Notes under the pieces: model-generated
Told to the model about the DNA's origin: nothing
The model's database searches: none
What the model saw: only the letters and a program-made list of their open reading frames with translations
Assembly (NCBI RefSeq): GCF_932276165.1
Contig: NC_063984.1
Location: 10,175,501-10,239,500 of the forward strand
From: Plutella xylostella
Lineage: Eukaryota; Arthropoda; Insecta; Lepidoptera; Plutellidae
Reading direction: 5' to 3'
DNA length: 64,000 nt
Program-made: the position numbers and the translations under genes
Shown: piece after piece, positions 1 through 10,904 of the stretch
Numbering within the stretch: position 1 is the first letter of the stretch
Layout: each line of letters starts with the position of its first letter

Positions 1-716
1 TTTAAGCGGTGCAGGCAAATCTGTTTTGCGCTGTTCTTATAAATACTTTTCAAATACGAGTTCAGAGACCGAGAAGATCTTAGCTCAATTGTAATTGTCA
101 ACACACGATCAACTTAAACCAGCAAAAATGATCACCCATCACCACAGGCAAATATAGCGGGCATTATCAAGACCACACATGAAGATTTATAATCCTATCA
201 TCAATCCACTCTGGGCTGAGAATGGCCAGATATTACTAGAACCCAGATGCCCACTGCAACAAGATATACTAGCCGCCAGGTTAAAGTGGATAAGGATTAA
301 TTGTACAGTCGGCCAGAGCGCCGAGTGCAAGTTTTGATCATTTACAAACACAAATGCTTGCGTTTTTATCTGTCAACTGGATATGAAGTGCGAGTTTTTG
401 CATTGTTTGAGTAGTCGCGAGTAAACGTGAATTTCTATGGCGCGGGAGAGTCGCCGTATACGTACACGTATAGTGATTGTTCAACATTTTTTTTCATATA
501 TAGATATATCAAAATGAAATGTATAGGTAAATATTGCCACTAGAAAAATCCTCATCTGATATTCATCTAGATATTTTTTATTTTTTTATTTTTTGTCAAA
601 ATTCTACGAACTGATGACCAGTTCAAAAATGTTTCCAATTTATGTTACGAAATAAGTGAAGGGTAAAACAATATTGGAAATACAGCAGTTTTAACAAAAT
701 ACTTTTATAAAGTTAA
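1..716. other. Gene-free stretch with one repeat fragment
   Basis: I see no credible reading frame here. Positions about 380-455 share wording with 25640-25871: a GAAGTGCGAGTT piece followed by GGCGCGGGAGAGTCGCC, so this is probably the end of a dispersed element. The rest is AT-rich and unrecognised. Confidence 0.5.
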
Positions 717-1137
717 ACACTCACGGGCAATGAAAAGGTTCCACTGAGAAAATTAAGCAATGGGCAATGTCTGAAAAAAATCGATAATGCTCATTATTTT
801 TCTGATGATAGGAATAACCCTCCGTATCATCCAAAAAAAACTCAGATTTTTTCTATGCGTTAGTAATTTTATAAAAATAAAAACATTTCAAGTTTCACAA
901 AACGGGGATTATCAATGTCGAATTTTTTGTCGGACATTGCCCATTACTCCTAAACGGAAAAGGCCACCTTAATGACGCATTCTGCAACATTGAAGTACAT
1001 TTAACAAAGCATCATGATATTACCAACTAAAAACGATAATATTTTTTCCTTTTTTTAAATTGAATGTTTGAAAAAGTTGAATTGAATGTTTGGTGTCGGC
1101 ATTTTTCGAGTGGAACTTTTTCATTGCCCGGCAGTGT
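717..1137 (+). mobile_element. MITE, family A (TIR ACACTCACGGGCAATGAAAA)
   Basis: The left end reads ACACTCACGGGCAATGAAAAGG and the right end is its near-perfect reverse complement (CTTTTTCATTGCCCGGCAGTGT), so this is a non-autonomous DNA transposon of about 420 bp. A second copy in the opposite orientation lies at 22111-23160 and shares the internal stretch around 985-1008 as well as the ends. Isolated ends occur near 3150, 26270 and 26652. No transposase is encoded; the 61-codon frame inside is not convincing. The 22111 copy is flanked by TA, which would suit a Tc1/mariner-type element, but this copy does not show a clean TA on both sides. Confidence 0.75.
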
Positions 1138-1452
1138 AATTAATCGAAAAGGTTGTTGATTTTATAGTGTAATTAAAAATATCGATTTCTGGACACAGCA
1201 AAGCTACACTATTAAACAAACATTGAATGAATACACAGCGTAAAGCTGAAAATCCAATATTCTCATGTAACTTTCACAACTTTTAAGGTTTTAATAATTT
1301 TTCTATCAGAGATAACGCTAAAAACATAGTGAACGTGGAATATATATTTAATAAAAAAAAGTTTATTTGATATATATCGTTTACACTTTGAAACATAATA
1401 ATGTAGTACGAGTATTTTTTACAGAAATAATCAGCAATCTAGCTTTTTGCTA
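1138..1452. other. Gene-free stretch, nothing recognised
   Basis: AT-rich sequence with no credible frame or repeat structure. Confidence 0.5.
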
Positions 1453-1696
1453 GAGCGGTGGTAGCTCAATCGGAAGCGCCCGCTTCTCACGCCAGAGATG
1501 CTGGTTCGTATCCAATACCAATAAGTTCCTTGGAAATTAAGTACAATGTACACCACCGCTCTTACGGTGAAGGAAAACATTATTTTATAATTATGTTATT
1601 TTATTTATTATTTTGTATGATTTAAAATGTATGTGTTTAGTTTATAATATGGGCCACTGATGCCTGAAATAAAGGTTTATTATTATTATTATTATT
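1453..1696 (+). mobile_element. tRNA-derived SINE with (TTA)n tail
   Basis: The head resembles a tRNA promoter: an A-box-like GGTAGCTCAATCGG near 1461 and a B-box-like GGTTCGTATCC near 1502. The body (GTACAATGTACACCACCGCTCTTACGG) is shared with the SINEs at 29194-29527 and 30366-30510. The tail continues through AATAAAGG into a TTA microsatellite ending near 1696, typical of an element copied from its 3' end by a LINE reverse transcriptase. No target-site duplication is clear. It is not a functional tRNA gene, because no cloverleaf can be drawn past the B box. Confidence 0.75.
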
Positions 1697-2370
1697 ATGC
1701 CCGGCTCGCGATATATGTTTAATTATGTACAGAGGTTCATCGAAAAGCATATGCCTCGCTTGCGGGTCACCTCTGACTACGCCTTCAGGGATTACAGTCG
1801 ATCATAGCAATATACATGTAGCGGGCCAATCTAATGGGGCGGTATCATCATCGTTGCTGTCCCTGTGTAGTTCATCTGTGGTAGTTCAGGCACTGTTTCA
1901 CAACACCTGATCTAATCTACCTTGGACAGACGTACACTACCTTGTTTCTTGTGTCTATATACAGGTAGATATGTGGAGATCGTATGCGGCTAAGTAGAGA
2001 TTTAGGTATATTGCTATATTGTAGAAATGAATGACCCCAACATACAAAATATGCATTGCGTATAATGTACTGACAGTGTTATATGTATGTTACAGTAGCA
2101 TAATACCTAAATCTGAATTCATTTCCAAGTTCCAGTGTCAGAATCTTATCTTTAAAAGAAACATTAATCTTCTGGTCACTCATGGGCGAAAAAAGTCATA
2201 CGTTTTGTGTTTATGTCATGAAGTAAATTTTAAAGATCCAAGGCCTTATTATAAATAAAATAAGAGGTTCTCAATACACCAACGAACGTATACGTACAGT
2301 AGTATTAGATCCGTTTATAAATGGGAGCACTATCGTTCAACAACTTTAAAATTAATTCTTAGTTTGAAAC
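1697..2370. other. Gene-free stretch
   Basis: Nothing recognised. The short frames here show no protein-like composition. Confidence 0.4.
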
Positions 2371-2697
2371 ATGAGCAACGAAGATGTACGACCCGCCTCT
2401 CCATCAATATCAGCTGACACGTTCAAGATAGCGCTGAATCTGCAATCCGGAACGCAACATTCACATCACCTCGTCCCGCAACTCTTAGAAGCTCCTTCTC
2501 ACACTGACTCTTATTCCAAGACAAAAGAAAGCATTTTCGCAAGAAAAATATTCACGCGAAAGGACAAAATAAATTTCGCGAATGAACAGCGGAAGTCGGT
2601 CTTATTTTATTCGATTCAAATTGTCAGTAATTCTTGTTGCAATGCACTAGAGACGTTTGATAGAAATCAAGTTACCTCAAAGTGTACGAGTCGCTGA
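2371..2697 (+). CDS. Possible unrecognised exon or short ORF
   Basis: This is a 108-codon frame opening with ATG in an AAAC-ATG context. Its first 50 codons have a fairly protein-like, hydrophilic composition (MSNEDVRPASPSISADTF). I recognise no domain, signal peptide or membrane segment, and the second half looks less constrained. It could be a first coding exon of a host gene, in which case a donor such as the GTAATT near 2630 would end it earlier, or simply chance. No neighbour supports it. Confidence 0.18.
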   Translation: MSNEDVRPASPSISADTFKIALNLQSGTQHSHHLVPQLLEAPSHTDSYSKTKESIFARKIFTRKDKINFANEQRKSVLFYSIQIVSNSCCNALETFDRNQVTSKCTSR

Positions 2698-4159
2698 AGA
2701 TATTCTTCGCCAAAGCACGAAACTGAAAAACTTGTTTTTTAAGTGATGGCAAAACGACTTAAAACGATTTTGAAATGTATTGATGGCCTGGCACCGAGCG
2801 CCAAACAGATGATGCTTTCCGGTGCAGAAATGGACTGCAGCAATGATTGCGTTCCGTTCCATTGAACAACGTACCTGGACTATGTCTGAATTTTTCTGCT
2901 AGTTAAACTCTATGGAATGGTAGCGTCGATTTTTTAAGGAATTCTCTTCTATCGTGTTCGTTAGGCGATCGTCATTTTTCCTTTGGGACGGAAGCTTTTC
3001 ATTCAAGCTTAAAAGCTCGCTGCACAACAAAGTTATTGAATTTTTTAAACACATATATGTACTTGCTATAAATACCTACATGTAATCTCTGCACTTAGCA
3101 TTACGCCTGCATGTGTGACGTAGTAGTACAGTCTACTCCATAAAAAAAAATACACTCACGAGCGATGAAGAAGTTCAAGTTGTAAGTATATTATGCTTGG
3201 TATACTATTCAAAATTATAGATATAAAGCGTTTTAGTTATGACGTGCTTTTATAGTCCGTATCCGTAGAAAAGTATCTGTATTTAAAGGAATACTTACCG
3301 ATCATCCTGTATAACCCATTTAAAAAGTAAGGAAGAAGTTCTAAGTTCTTTTTTCTGTATTCTATCAAATTTTAAGTAGAGGCTTACCAGTCGGACAATT
3401 CAATTTTTTTTAACTAAAATTAGAATTATGTTGGCCAAAGTTAGAACCGTACTCAAACTTGCAAAACATGATTACTTAAAGTAGTCTCCAACTTTTGCGT
3501 TATAAATAAAACAAAAAGCGACAAACAAGGTTTTTTTTTATTATTTTTTGAGCTGTGTCTCTTAGCGTTGGACATAATTTTTTACTTAACTTTTTTTCGT
3601 AGTTGGCTGTTTTAATATTTAAACCGTTCGATATATAAAATGTTCCCTTACTAAGGGTAACATTTCTTCACTTCTTAAGGGGTTATAAATGAAATACTTT
3701 TATTTAGTCATCATCATCATCACTTACGGCCCTTACGCCTATTACAGACGATTTATTTATTGACTCCGATACGCTCTTTTTGGTGGCGGTAGACTAAAAT
3801 GAGTAAGAATAGTAAAATCATGATACATATTAAAAGTACAGTCAGCATAAAAAGTGTCACATCACCGCCCTCCCCCGACCGATTTCCGCTTGATGTCTTA
3901 AGCGCACATTGGCACATCGTGATTGAGTGCCATCCAGTGATTGGATCAACTCAATCATGGCGACATGTGACGTCACATCCAAGCGCGCTTATTGGCTGTT
4001 ACAAATCCGTTGCCAAATTTAGAACGTAGTGATTAGAATTAGGTGTGATTTTGTTGATGTGTTATCACAGTTTTTGTATTGATCCTGTGTGTTATGTTAT
4101 GTTGCCAACACAGAGTCAAATAAATGTTTTCCTTTTCATCATTTTTACAATTTTCAAAT
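2698..4159. other. Gene-free stretch with a MITE end
   Basis: Only a solitary MITE family A end (ACACTCACGAGCGATGAAGAAG, near 3151-3172) and a CRE-like palindrome (separate entry) are recognisable. Around 3870-4020 the sequence is more GC-rich and holds inverted CCAAT motifs (GATTGG near 3932, ATTGGCT near 3991), which may be regulatory. Confidence 0.4.
3968..3975. promoter_or_regulatory. CRE-like palindrome TGACGTCA
   Basis: A perfect 8-bp cAMP-response element sits in a locally GC-richer region between two inverted CCAAT motifs (3932 and 3991). The combination is common in promoters, but no gene start is visible downstream. Function is inferred from the motif only. Confidence 0.3.
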
Positions 4160-4240
4160 GTTATAGAACAACAGTTGTTTAGTAGAGTCCCTTAGTGTGA
4201 CTAAGGGACCCTGAGGGGATCATACTAAACAACTTTTGAA
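4160..4240. repeat. Nested hairpin, AACAACTTTTG repeat family
   Basis: An inner perfect hairpin pairs GTCCCTTAGT (4187-4196) with ACTAAGGGAC (4200-4209). An outer arm pairs GTTGTTTAGTA with TACTAAACAAC. The outer arm resembles the GAACAACTTTTGTTCTACGA arm of the inverted repeat at 60418-60612, so this is probably a degenerate copy of the same small element. Confidence 0.5.
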
Positions 4241-4899
4241 GTTGGTTGCGATTAAACTTTTGTGCTTTGCTAAACTAACCAACTGTCAATCTTTGAAAGA
4301 ATGAATAGACGGAATTATGCGCTGAGTCGCTTCTCCCGTCTATTTCTTCCTACTCTTGTTTGTGGTACTTATGTGTAAAAATAAATGATTTGGTGTATTT
4401 ATCCAAAACAACAGTCTATTCCAAAACTTTGGTGCCTACTGATTCCAAATTAAATTATTATCTCATAATTATACCTTAAACCCTGATGTTTTTTGTAACA
4501 AAGCAGCTATAAACATCGCAAAAATTTATTATTGTCAGGTAATTTGTTTACTATGATTAGATACAATTTTTCAGAAAGCTTAAATCATAAAATTGCTATG
4601 TGAGGTACTTACCTACATAATAATCACACAAATACCTGATATACTCGGCAACATCAAGCCTTAATAATTCATGTACCTAAAGTTATGCCAATGTTTACCA
4701 TAATCTCTCTGAACAGCCAGCAAACAAATTCCATGTAACAAAAACAAGCAGCCAAAACACGGGGTGAATCCCCCCTGACCCCGGACCACCTGTTTACTAC
4801 GAAACGAGACATCAAATCTTACCGAATAACGTACTTAAGTTAAACAATCAAGTCTTAAAACGAACACAGAACGGGCGAAGGATATGCGAGACAACTCAC

Positions 4900-5165
4900 C
4901 GTGAAAAATCCAGGACGCTTCGATTCGAAATTCAAACCGGCTTTCGGATAGTAGGGTAACAACACGTTCACAAATGAGCGGGACTATCGATCGCGGGCGG
5001 GCGGCGTCGGCGGAGACGCGGGACTCACTGGCGATGGGCGGCCGCCCTAGCCTGGGCGGGCGGTGCACCCGCGATGTGCGAAGGGTTGTATGCGGTATGC
5101 GCGAGGCTTTTGCGGTGTACGATTATTTTGCGGATCACCCGCGATTACGGTCGCGGTTGGACTTG
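4900..5165 (-). promoter_or_regulatory. CpG-rich candidate promoter and 5' exon with splice donor
   Basis: About 200 bases (4970-5160) are strikingly GC- and CpG-rich in an otherwise AT-rich region. Read on the minus strand, the patch runs into an exon-like stretch that ends in a consensus donor, CACG|GTGAGT, with the intron starting at 4899. An arthropod initiator match (TCATTT, minus strand, 4977-4972) lies between the GC-rich patch and the donor. This suits a non-coding first exon of a host gene transcribed leftwards whose later exons lie outside or are unrecognised here. Frames on both strands cover the patch (4835-5068 minus, 4974-5327 plus), but their arginine-rich composition simply follows from GC richness and I do not call them proteins. 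Confidence 0.35.
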
Positions 5166-6193
5166 TTTTGTAGATTTTGTTTAAGTATGTTTCGTTGTGA
5201 GATACAGTTTTTTGTTCTACTACCCAGGGCTCCGCATTTTTTAGTTAATACAAATAGTAGTTTCAAAGATTTTAAAGATTATCAAGTAAGTAGGTCTTTG
5301 ACAGATGACCTCAATATAGTTATCTGATTTCTGACTGACCAACAGACACATTAACCAAGAAATAATTATATCCTTAAATATAATAACAGTAAATGAAATG
5401 ATTAACTCTAAATTAATGAAAGAAACACTAATTATACACAAAGAGAACATTTATATTTCTAATTGCATATGATAATAAATAATTTAAACCTTAAGTGATT
5501 GCTTTTGTACCAATTTAACTTCAATTAGACTTTGTAAAATGGCAAAGAATATTAATAATTAGTTAAAAAAAACAAGATTCCAGCTCCAGTACAACTAAAT
5601 TAAATTTGTAAATTTTCATCAACTTTTTAATAATCGCATATCCAAAAAAATATCTTTGATTATTTAGATAACTGTATAATTTATTTTACTGTCCTGTCGT
5701 ATCCATTTCATATCGACCCAGATAAATGTAGTATACAGAGAAACATCACACATATCATATCACTACTGCTCTGAGTCTTTGCGTAATCCCTTTTTTATTG
5801 AAATTGAGAGTCCCGTCAAAAACATGAATGTGGGCACCCTATTCAATCAACCAGTGGGACAATATAATACCACAATATTGCCGAAAATACCACACTGTTC
5901 ACATTCAGTTTGTATGCAATGAAAAGTGTTAAAAGCGGTATCACATATCGGTAAGCACTACGGATATTTGATGATACTTTAGGCACTTTTGATCGCTGTT
6001 TGTTTGTACCTCATCAAAATATAAATTCGGAAATCGTCAATCACTTCATTGTTGGTTTGTGATATTTGGTTTTGAGTAGATACAAGAGTGTATTTAAATT
6101 TAAGGAGCCGACAACACATCATCTATTATCGATGATGATAATAATAATATAATCACTTTGAGAAAACTAAGGTACTAACTATCCTATCTGTTC
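5166..6193. other. AT-rich gene-free stretch
   Basis: No coding signal or repeat structure recognised. Confidence 0.45.
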
Positions 6194-7016
6194 TATTCTA
6201 TTCTCTGTGGGAGTAAGAAATGCACCGGGCTCTCTCGAATGGAACCTTTGTGCATATCTCCAAGGTCTAAACTGTCTTTCATTTCCCAACACGCTGGTCA
6301 ACAACGGGTCGGTGCGTATATGTCGCAGTAAGATAGTTATAGCCGTAATATAGTTATATCCCTAGGGATATGATTATATACCGGAACATAGTTATACGAA
6401 AGCGATTCATTACTATCTCACTAGGGATATAGCTATAAAACGGACCAAGTTTAGTGATATAGTTATATTACTAGATTAAGTTTAGTGAAATAGCTATTTG
6501 AGTGAAACCAAGATCTCACCTTACTTGATAAGAAATAAAAATATCTCAAAACTGTTGATTAACTAGTTGATAAACAAAAATTTTAAAGTCTTTTAAGACT
6601 TTAAATTTTTTGTTTAGTTTTGATTTTATTGTTAATGCTTAAATTCCAAAAAATATGATTGTTTTAATTATAATTTAAATTACTATAATACGTGTTAATG
6701 ACACAAAGTAACTAACTGCAGAAACACAAAGTAGATTTTTTAATAAAGATAAAACCAATATACTATGGTTTTATTTAATTCTATGTGATAGATTTCTATT
6801 TCACTAAGTTTAATCAAAAAATATATTTATAACACTGAACTTAATCTAGTAATATAACTATATCACTAAACTTGATCCGTTTTATAACTATATCCCTAGT
6901 GAGATAGTAATGAATCGCTTTCGTATAACTATGTTACGGTATATAATCATATCCCTAGGGATATAACTATATCACGGCTATAACTATCTTACTGCGACAT
7001 ATACATATCTAGATTC
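6194..7016 (-). mobile_element. SINE fragment split by a nested element
   Basis: 6194-6320 matches the 3' half of the SINE at 29194-29527, including its TCTATTCTATTCTCTGTGGG tail and CCTTTGTGCATAT body. The match is interrupted at 6321, resumes at about 7004 with CATATCTAGAT, then fades. Removing the insertion restores the order seen in the intact copy, so the SINE was there first. Confidence 0.75.
6321..6999. mobile_element. 679-bp long-inverted-repeat DNA element, TATA target duplication
   Basis: The ends TGTCGCAGTAAGATAG and CTATCTTACTGCGACA are inverted copies, and the similarity extends roughly 190 bp inwards on each side (6321-6506 against about 6800-6999). TATA flanks both ends (6317-6320, 7000-7003). 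Because TATA is itself palindromic, a TA duplication with longer TIRs cannot be excluded. The arms contain repeated ATAGTTATAT and ATCCCTAGGGAT words and could fold on themselves. There is no transposase. The superfamily is not determined. Confidence 0.8.
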
Positions 7017-7578
7017 GAAAGCACTAAACTAAAATCAGAAACAGATAATTGTAGTATTTTACGTAACGGAACAGAATTTTGTCTCAAATATATCATCCTG
7101 TTCCTTTCTCAAGGGACACTCTTTCGTGGAAAGTCTGATATGTTTCAACATGTTACTTTACTATATGGACCTTCTGTCTCTGTTTATCCCTAGGGGCGTA
7201 AAAGGGATGCGAAATGATGAATTACCAATTTATCTTCTTGACTGGAAGGCTCTTGTTTCGTACTTATTTTAACTGTCAAATAAACATTTGTTACCGTAAG
7301 ATATAGCAAGCCGTTTGTATTACGAGTGACCGCTGAAATTCAATTCCAAAGTGGTACAATATTATAGGCAGGGAAACAGCTTGTGTCATAACTTTTATCG
7401 ATCGTTCGAGTGTTAATTAATGAAACGCACTTTCCACCTCAACCCTAATCAGAACTATCTCGCTGAGTTGCAGAATGGAACTTTAAGCCAATGTCGATCT
7501 TAAATGTATTGTTGCCTTGCTTTGACAGTACACGGACAGAAAGAGACTGACAGACGTTTAATGCCGACATTAGCTTAA
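7017..7578. other. Gene-free stretch
   Basis: Nothing recognised. Confidence 0.4.
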
Positions 7579-7728
7579 AGTGCCAATTTCACCATTCTCT
7601 GTTAGAGCATAACCAGGGAGTAATGGTTAACTTTTGACACATCTGTCATGATTTTTATATGGAGATGACGTTTAATTTATAAATCAATCCCTGTCGGTTA
7701 GATAACCGAGAATGGTGAAATTGGCACT
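7579..7728. mobile_element. 150-bp Harbinger-like MITE
   Basis: The TIRs AGTGCCAATTTCACCATTCTC and GAGAATGGTGAAATTGGCACT are inverted copies. The centre contains CATAACCAGGGAGTA and TTTTGACACATCTGTCA, shared with copies at 23589-23736 and 50993-51232. The 23589 copy has a 3-bp TAA duplication, so I infer the PIF/Harbinger superfamily. Non-coding. Confidence 0.8.
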
Positions 7729-8401
7729 AAAATTTATTTTCTGCAACTCAGCATTCACTCAGATTGTAAATGTATTTTGGTACATTCTTTCGCATTTTAA
7801 TTAAGACAAATCATAATATTAATACAGAAGCCTAATAATTTCAGAAAGGTACAGAATTCTCATCACACACATAAGTGTTATCCAGATATTGTGAAACAGA
7901 GGATTACATACGTTATTCGAATATGTAGGTACCTATCTATTGAATATGAAACAAATACGATCATTACACAAAGGATCCAGGAACTCTGAATGCAGTCCAT
8001 TTTCGATATAGCTATTACATTTCATGCTACTGTAAGGTTATTCTGGCAAATGATTTTAGTTCAATCATTTTACCGATACTGGCATAATGCCTTTGAGCGA
8101 TGCAAATGGATATAAATACATAAAATGAATTCTGTCGAAGTATTCTGCACATTTTTCTGCCAAACTGGCTTTGTATTGACTAACATATGTATATTAAATT
8201 ACAGATAATTTGAAAATGTTGTGTATTATAGATTTAAATTATGTAACAATTACAGCAGTCCAATTTACCTCCTACGTCAAATAAATCATGAAATATATTA
8301 CACAGGGGTAAAAAAGTGACGTAAGAGTAAGTTAGCAATAGTTTTTCAGAATAACTACCTATGATGACCATTGATGAAACATCCATATTCGGCTTACCAT
8401 A
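7729..8401. other. Gene-free stretch
   Basis: Nothing recognised. Confidence 0.4.
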
Positions 8402-8530
8402 CCACTTTAGGATAGAATAGAATACTAATATATAATATATATAATACTAAATAACAATTTATACAGTAAATATAACTCAATAGGCGGCCTTATCACTAAA
8501 AGCCATCTCTTCCAGGCAACCTTTTACCTC
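8402..8530 (-). mobile_element. LINE 3' end fragment
   Basis: Read on the minus strand this contains the GGTTGCCTGGAAGAGAT motif, then a short stem and GGCCGCCTATTG. The same 3' UTR motif occurs at 22930-23040 (behind a LINE coding fragment), 24805-24925, 40780-40915 and 57190-57371. No coding part remains. Confidence 0.65.
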
Positions 8531-9074
8531 CACTTTAGCCATAGTCACACACTGTGCAAAGTCTACTTCTATACGAGTCTCCACTACACGCTCCCAGCTC
8601 AATGTTGCGGGAGCAACATCTGCCAGCAAAGCCTCGCTAATACCAATTTAGAAGCAATCTCCAGTGGTGGCTGCCTAACATTCTAATTTGAACTCTGTAT
8701 AGCTTAGATTAATAATATATGAACTAGATGGTAAGTATGTAAAGTACAAAAACTAAGCGAAAAAATATATCCGTTTTAAGTTAAACCTTATGACGACCAT
8801 AGTCCAATGAGTAAAGAAAGTCACAAATTTTCTAACCAAACTAATTTAAAACAAGAGCTCAGTGGTGGAAGTGGGGTGTTATTTGTCGTGGCGTATATTT
8901 TGAACTGACACTCCATCTTGATAATATATTGTGAATCTAAGTCTGTATATCTTACATTTACAACATTCCTTCGGCTTAGCATATAGTGACGGGCTAAGAA
9001 ATGTAGGATGAAACTTTTACATATTACCTAGGTACCTTTTATTTCTAGTAAGACCTGAATTTGGTCAACTTTGA
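8531..9074. other. Gene-free stretch
   Basis: Nothing recognised. Confidence 0.4.
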
Positions 9075-9190
9075 CCCAGTCTTGTGCCATTCCTGTATTT
9101 GTGTAGATATATCAGCTGTCCGACATCCATAACACAGGTTCTGCCTAGCTTGGGGTCGGGTGGCCGTGTGTGAGATGTCCCCACATATTT
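9075..9190 (+). mobile_element. SINE body fragment (CCGTGTGTGAGATGTCC family)
   Basis: The stretch from about 9095 through GGCCGTGTGTGAGATGTCCCC to CACATATT at about 9190 matches, in reverse complement, the SINE at 56135-56335. The tRNA-like head is missing, so this is a 5'-truncated copy. Confidence 0.65.
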
Positions 9191-9412
9191 ATTTATTCTT
9201 GTTTACTGTTTTAAGTCTGTTAGAAGGGCCAAATAGACTTAATACAAACGGCAAAAACGGCTGTTTCGAGCGGACATTAAAATTTACCATCAGATAGCCT
9301 TTGTATCAGCTTTAATATATATGTCGTATGTGTTAAGGCACCTTTTATATTTTATATGTATCAAATATTTTACTAACCCATTAAAATACATTCGTAAATT
9401 AATAATAATAAT

Positions 9413-9490
9413 AAATCGAGGACTAACATTACACTGGCGAAAAATGGGTGCAGCAATGCACCTCTGCCTACCCCGCAAGGGAGTACATTA
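9413..9490 (+). repeat. LINE/SINE 3' tail fragment
   Basis: The words GTGCAGCAATGCACCTCTGC and GCAAGGGAGTACATTA recur at 27876-27945. The fragment has no head or coding part. The small frames covering it (98 and 62 codons) are accidental. Confidence 0.5.
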
Positions 9491-10665
9491 CAAGGTCGTT
9501 TATTATTTATTTAATAAATCAGGAATTAATGATAATTTAATAAATTTACATTTCTATTACGATGTTGTTCAACTAACTATTTACTTATATTGGCTCTATT
9601 TTAATTTAACTAGCTGAAAGGCTTGTGTTTAATCTTTCAGTCCTATCTGTGAGGCCTTCCGAGCAAACGGATTACGGGCTCACATTTTATTAGAAAACAG
9701 CTTATCCGGATCATTGGGATATTTCTGGACACCGTTATGTACTTGACTATTCGATCTCATGATATAGCTATTTCATTTATTTTATCAATAAAGAAATCAA
9801 AAACGATGAAACCGCGCTCCTTGGAAGAGGATTATGTAAAGATTTCAGATTCAGGTTCATTATTTATTCAACGTATTTTTTTTCAATGTTTTGTTGATTG
9901 TTCAGATAATGCGTCTACCACCACGGTCTGCTAGTAATGATGAAATTACATTGCTGTTTGATATTAGCTTTCCCTAAAATGTAAGGGCTGTTACAATCAT
10001 ATTATTAAGAAAATATCAACGTGTCACTTCACTGAGATAAAAAACATAAAAAAGATGATAATAGAAGTAATGCGAAGAAATTTACCCTTGACGAAGAATC
10101 TGCCAGGAAAGTGTTATTCTGTAACATATACCTAGTCCATATTGACATGATAACATACAGGAAGCAGAGAATTTTATAATGCTTTTACCTGCTCCTAAAC
10201 GTATTACTTAGAGGCACAAAGGGGGCTGCAATATTACTCTGTATGTGCGCAGAGTAAAAATATGTAAGGTTTAAAAAATAAAGCAGTACCCTGGAATATT
10301 GAACACAGCATGAAAAATAAAAAACAGTTAAGTTGTGAGAGGATAACCATGGTTACTATGCGATGCTTTCAAACTTTGTTAGATTTCAAACTTACTTTTT
10401 AATAAACATACACAATTACACACGTTTCTTCATTACACTCAGCAATAGTCGTGTAAAAAAAATACCATTCGCATCTTAACGTTAATACAAAACGCAAGAA
10501 AAAACAAAGACTAGGGGAAATTCTAGTTCATTTAACAAAGTTTCCGATTTTACCTTTTCCCCTTACAATGATAATGGCGCGGAAAAGCTTAGCAAAACAA
10601 AAGGTATAAAACCTTTGAATGTTTCACAAAGAAAGTAGTTCCGCGTCTTGATGAGAACTAAAAGC
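9491..10665. other. Gene-free stretch
   Basis: No credible frame, RNA gene or repeat recognised. Confidence 0.4.
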
Positions 10666-10669
10666 ATTA

Positions 10670-10702
10670 TGACGTCACTGGTTAGTAAGCTTTATGACGT
10701 CA
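10670..10702. promoter_or_regulatory. Two CRE palindromes 25 bp apart
   Basis: TGACGTCA occurs at 10670-10677 and again at 10695-10702, both inside the longer repeated word TTATGACGTCACT. A CCAAT box (10845-10849) lies about 140 bp downstream. Paired CREs are a plausible bZIP-responsive enhancer or promoter, but no transcript start or coding exon is evident nearby. Confidence 0.35.
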
Positions 10703-10831
10703 CTAAGACGTAAGATTCCACGATTGCGGTGTGTTGATAATCCGAAGATAATAATTCGTCAGTATTACACTGACTATAAACATAATACTGGCGACATTAT
10801 TGGTAGTTCGTTGTCATTGATAAACTTGATT

Positions 10832-10904
10832 AAAGCGCTTTCCACCAATCACAGCGCCGTATTTATGGCGAATCGCGATACAGTGACGATAATCTAAGTC
10901 GATA
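10832..10904. repeat. Dispersed CCAAT-containing repeat
   Basis: This shares most of about 70 bases with 51881-51951, including TTCCACCAATCACAGCGCCG and TTTATGGCGAATCGC. The element is unidentified. The conserved CCAAT motif may be part of a promoter carried by the repeat. Confidence 0.5.

Noticed and set aside
1453..1520. tRNA gene
   Set aside because: A and B boxes are present but no full cloverleaf, and the sequence runs on into a SINE body and tail. The same applies to 29450-29527, 30366-30430 and 58217-58290.
4835..5327. Arg-rich proteins on both strands of the CpG patch
   Set aside because: Overlapping open frames on both strands are expected in GC-rich DNA. The minus frame reads straight through the splice donor.
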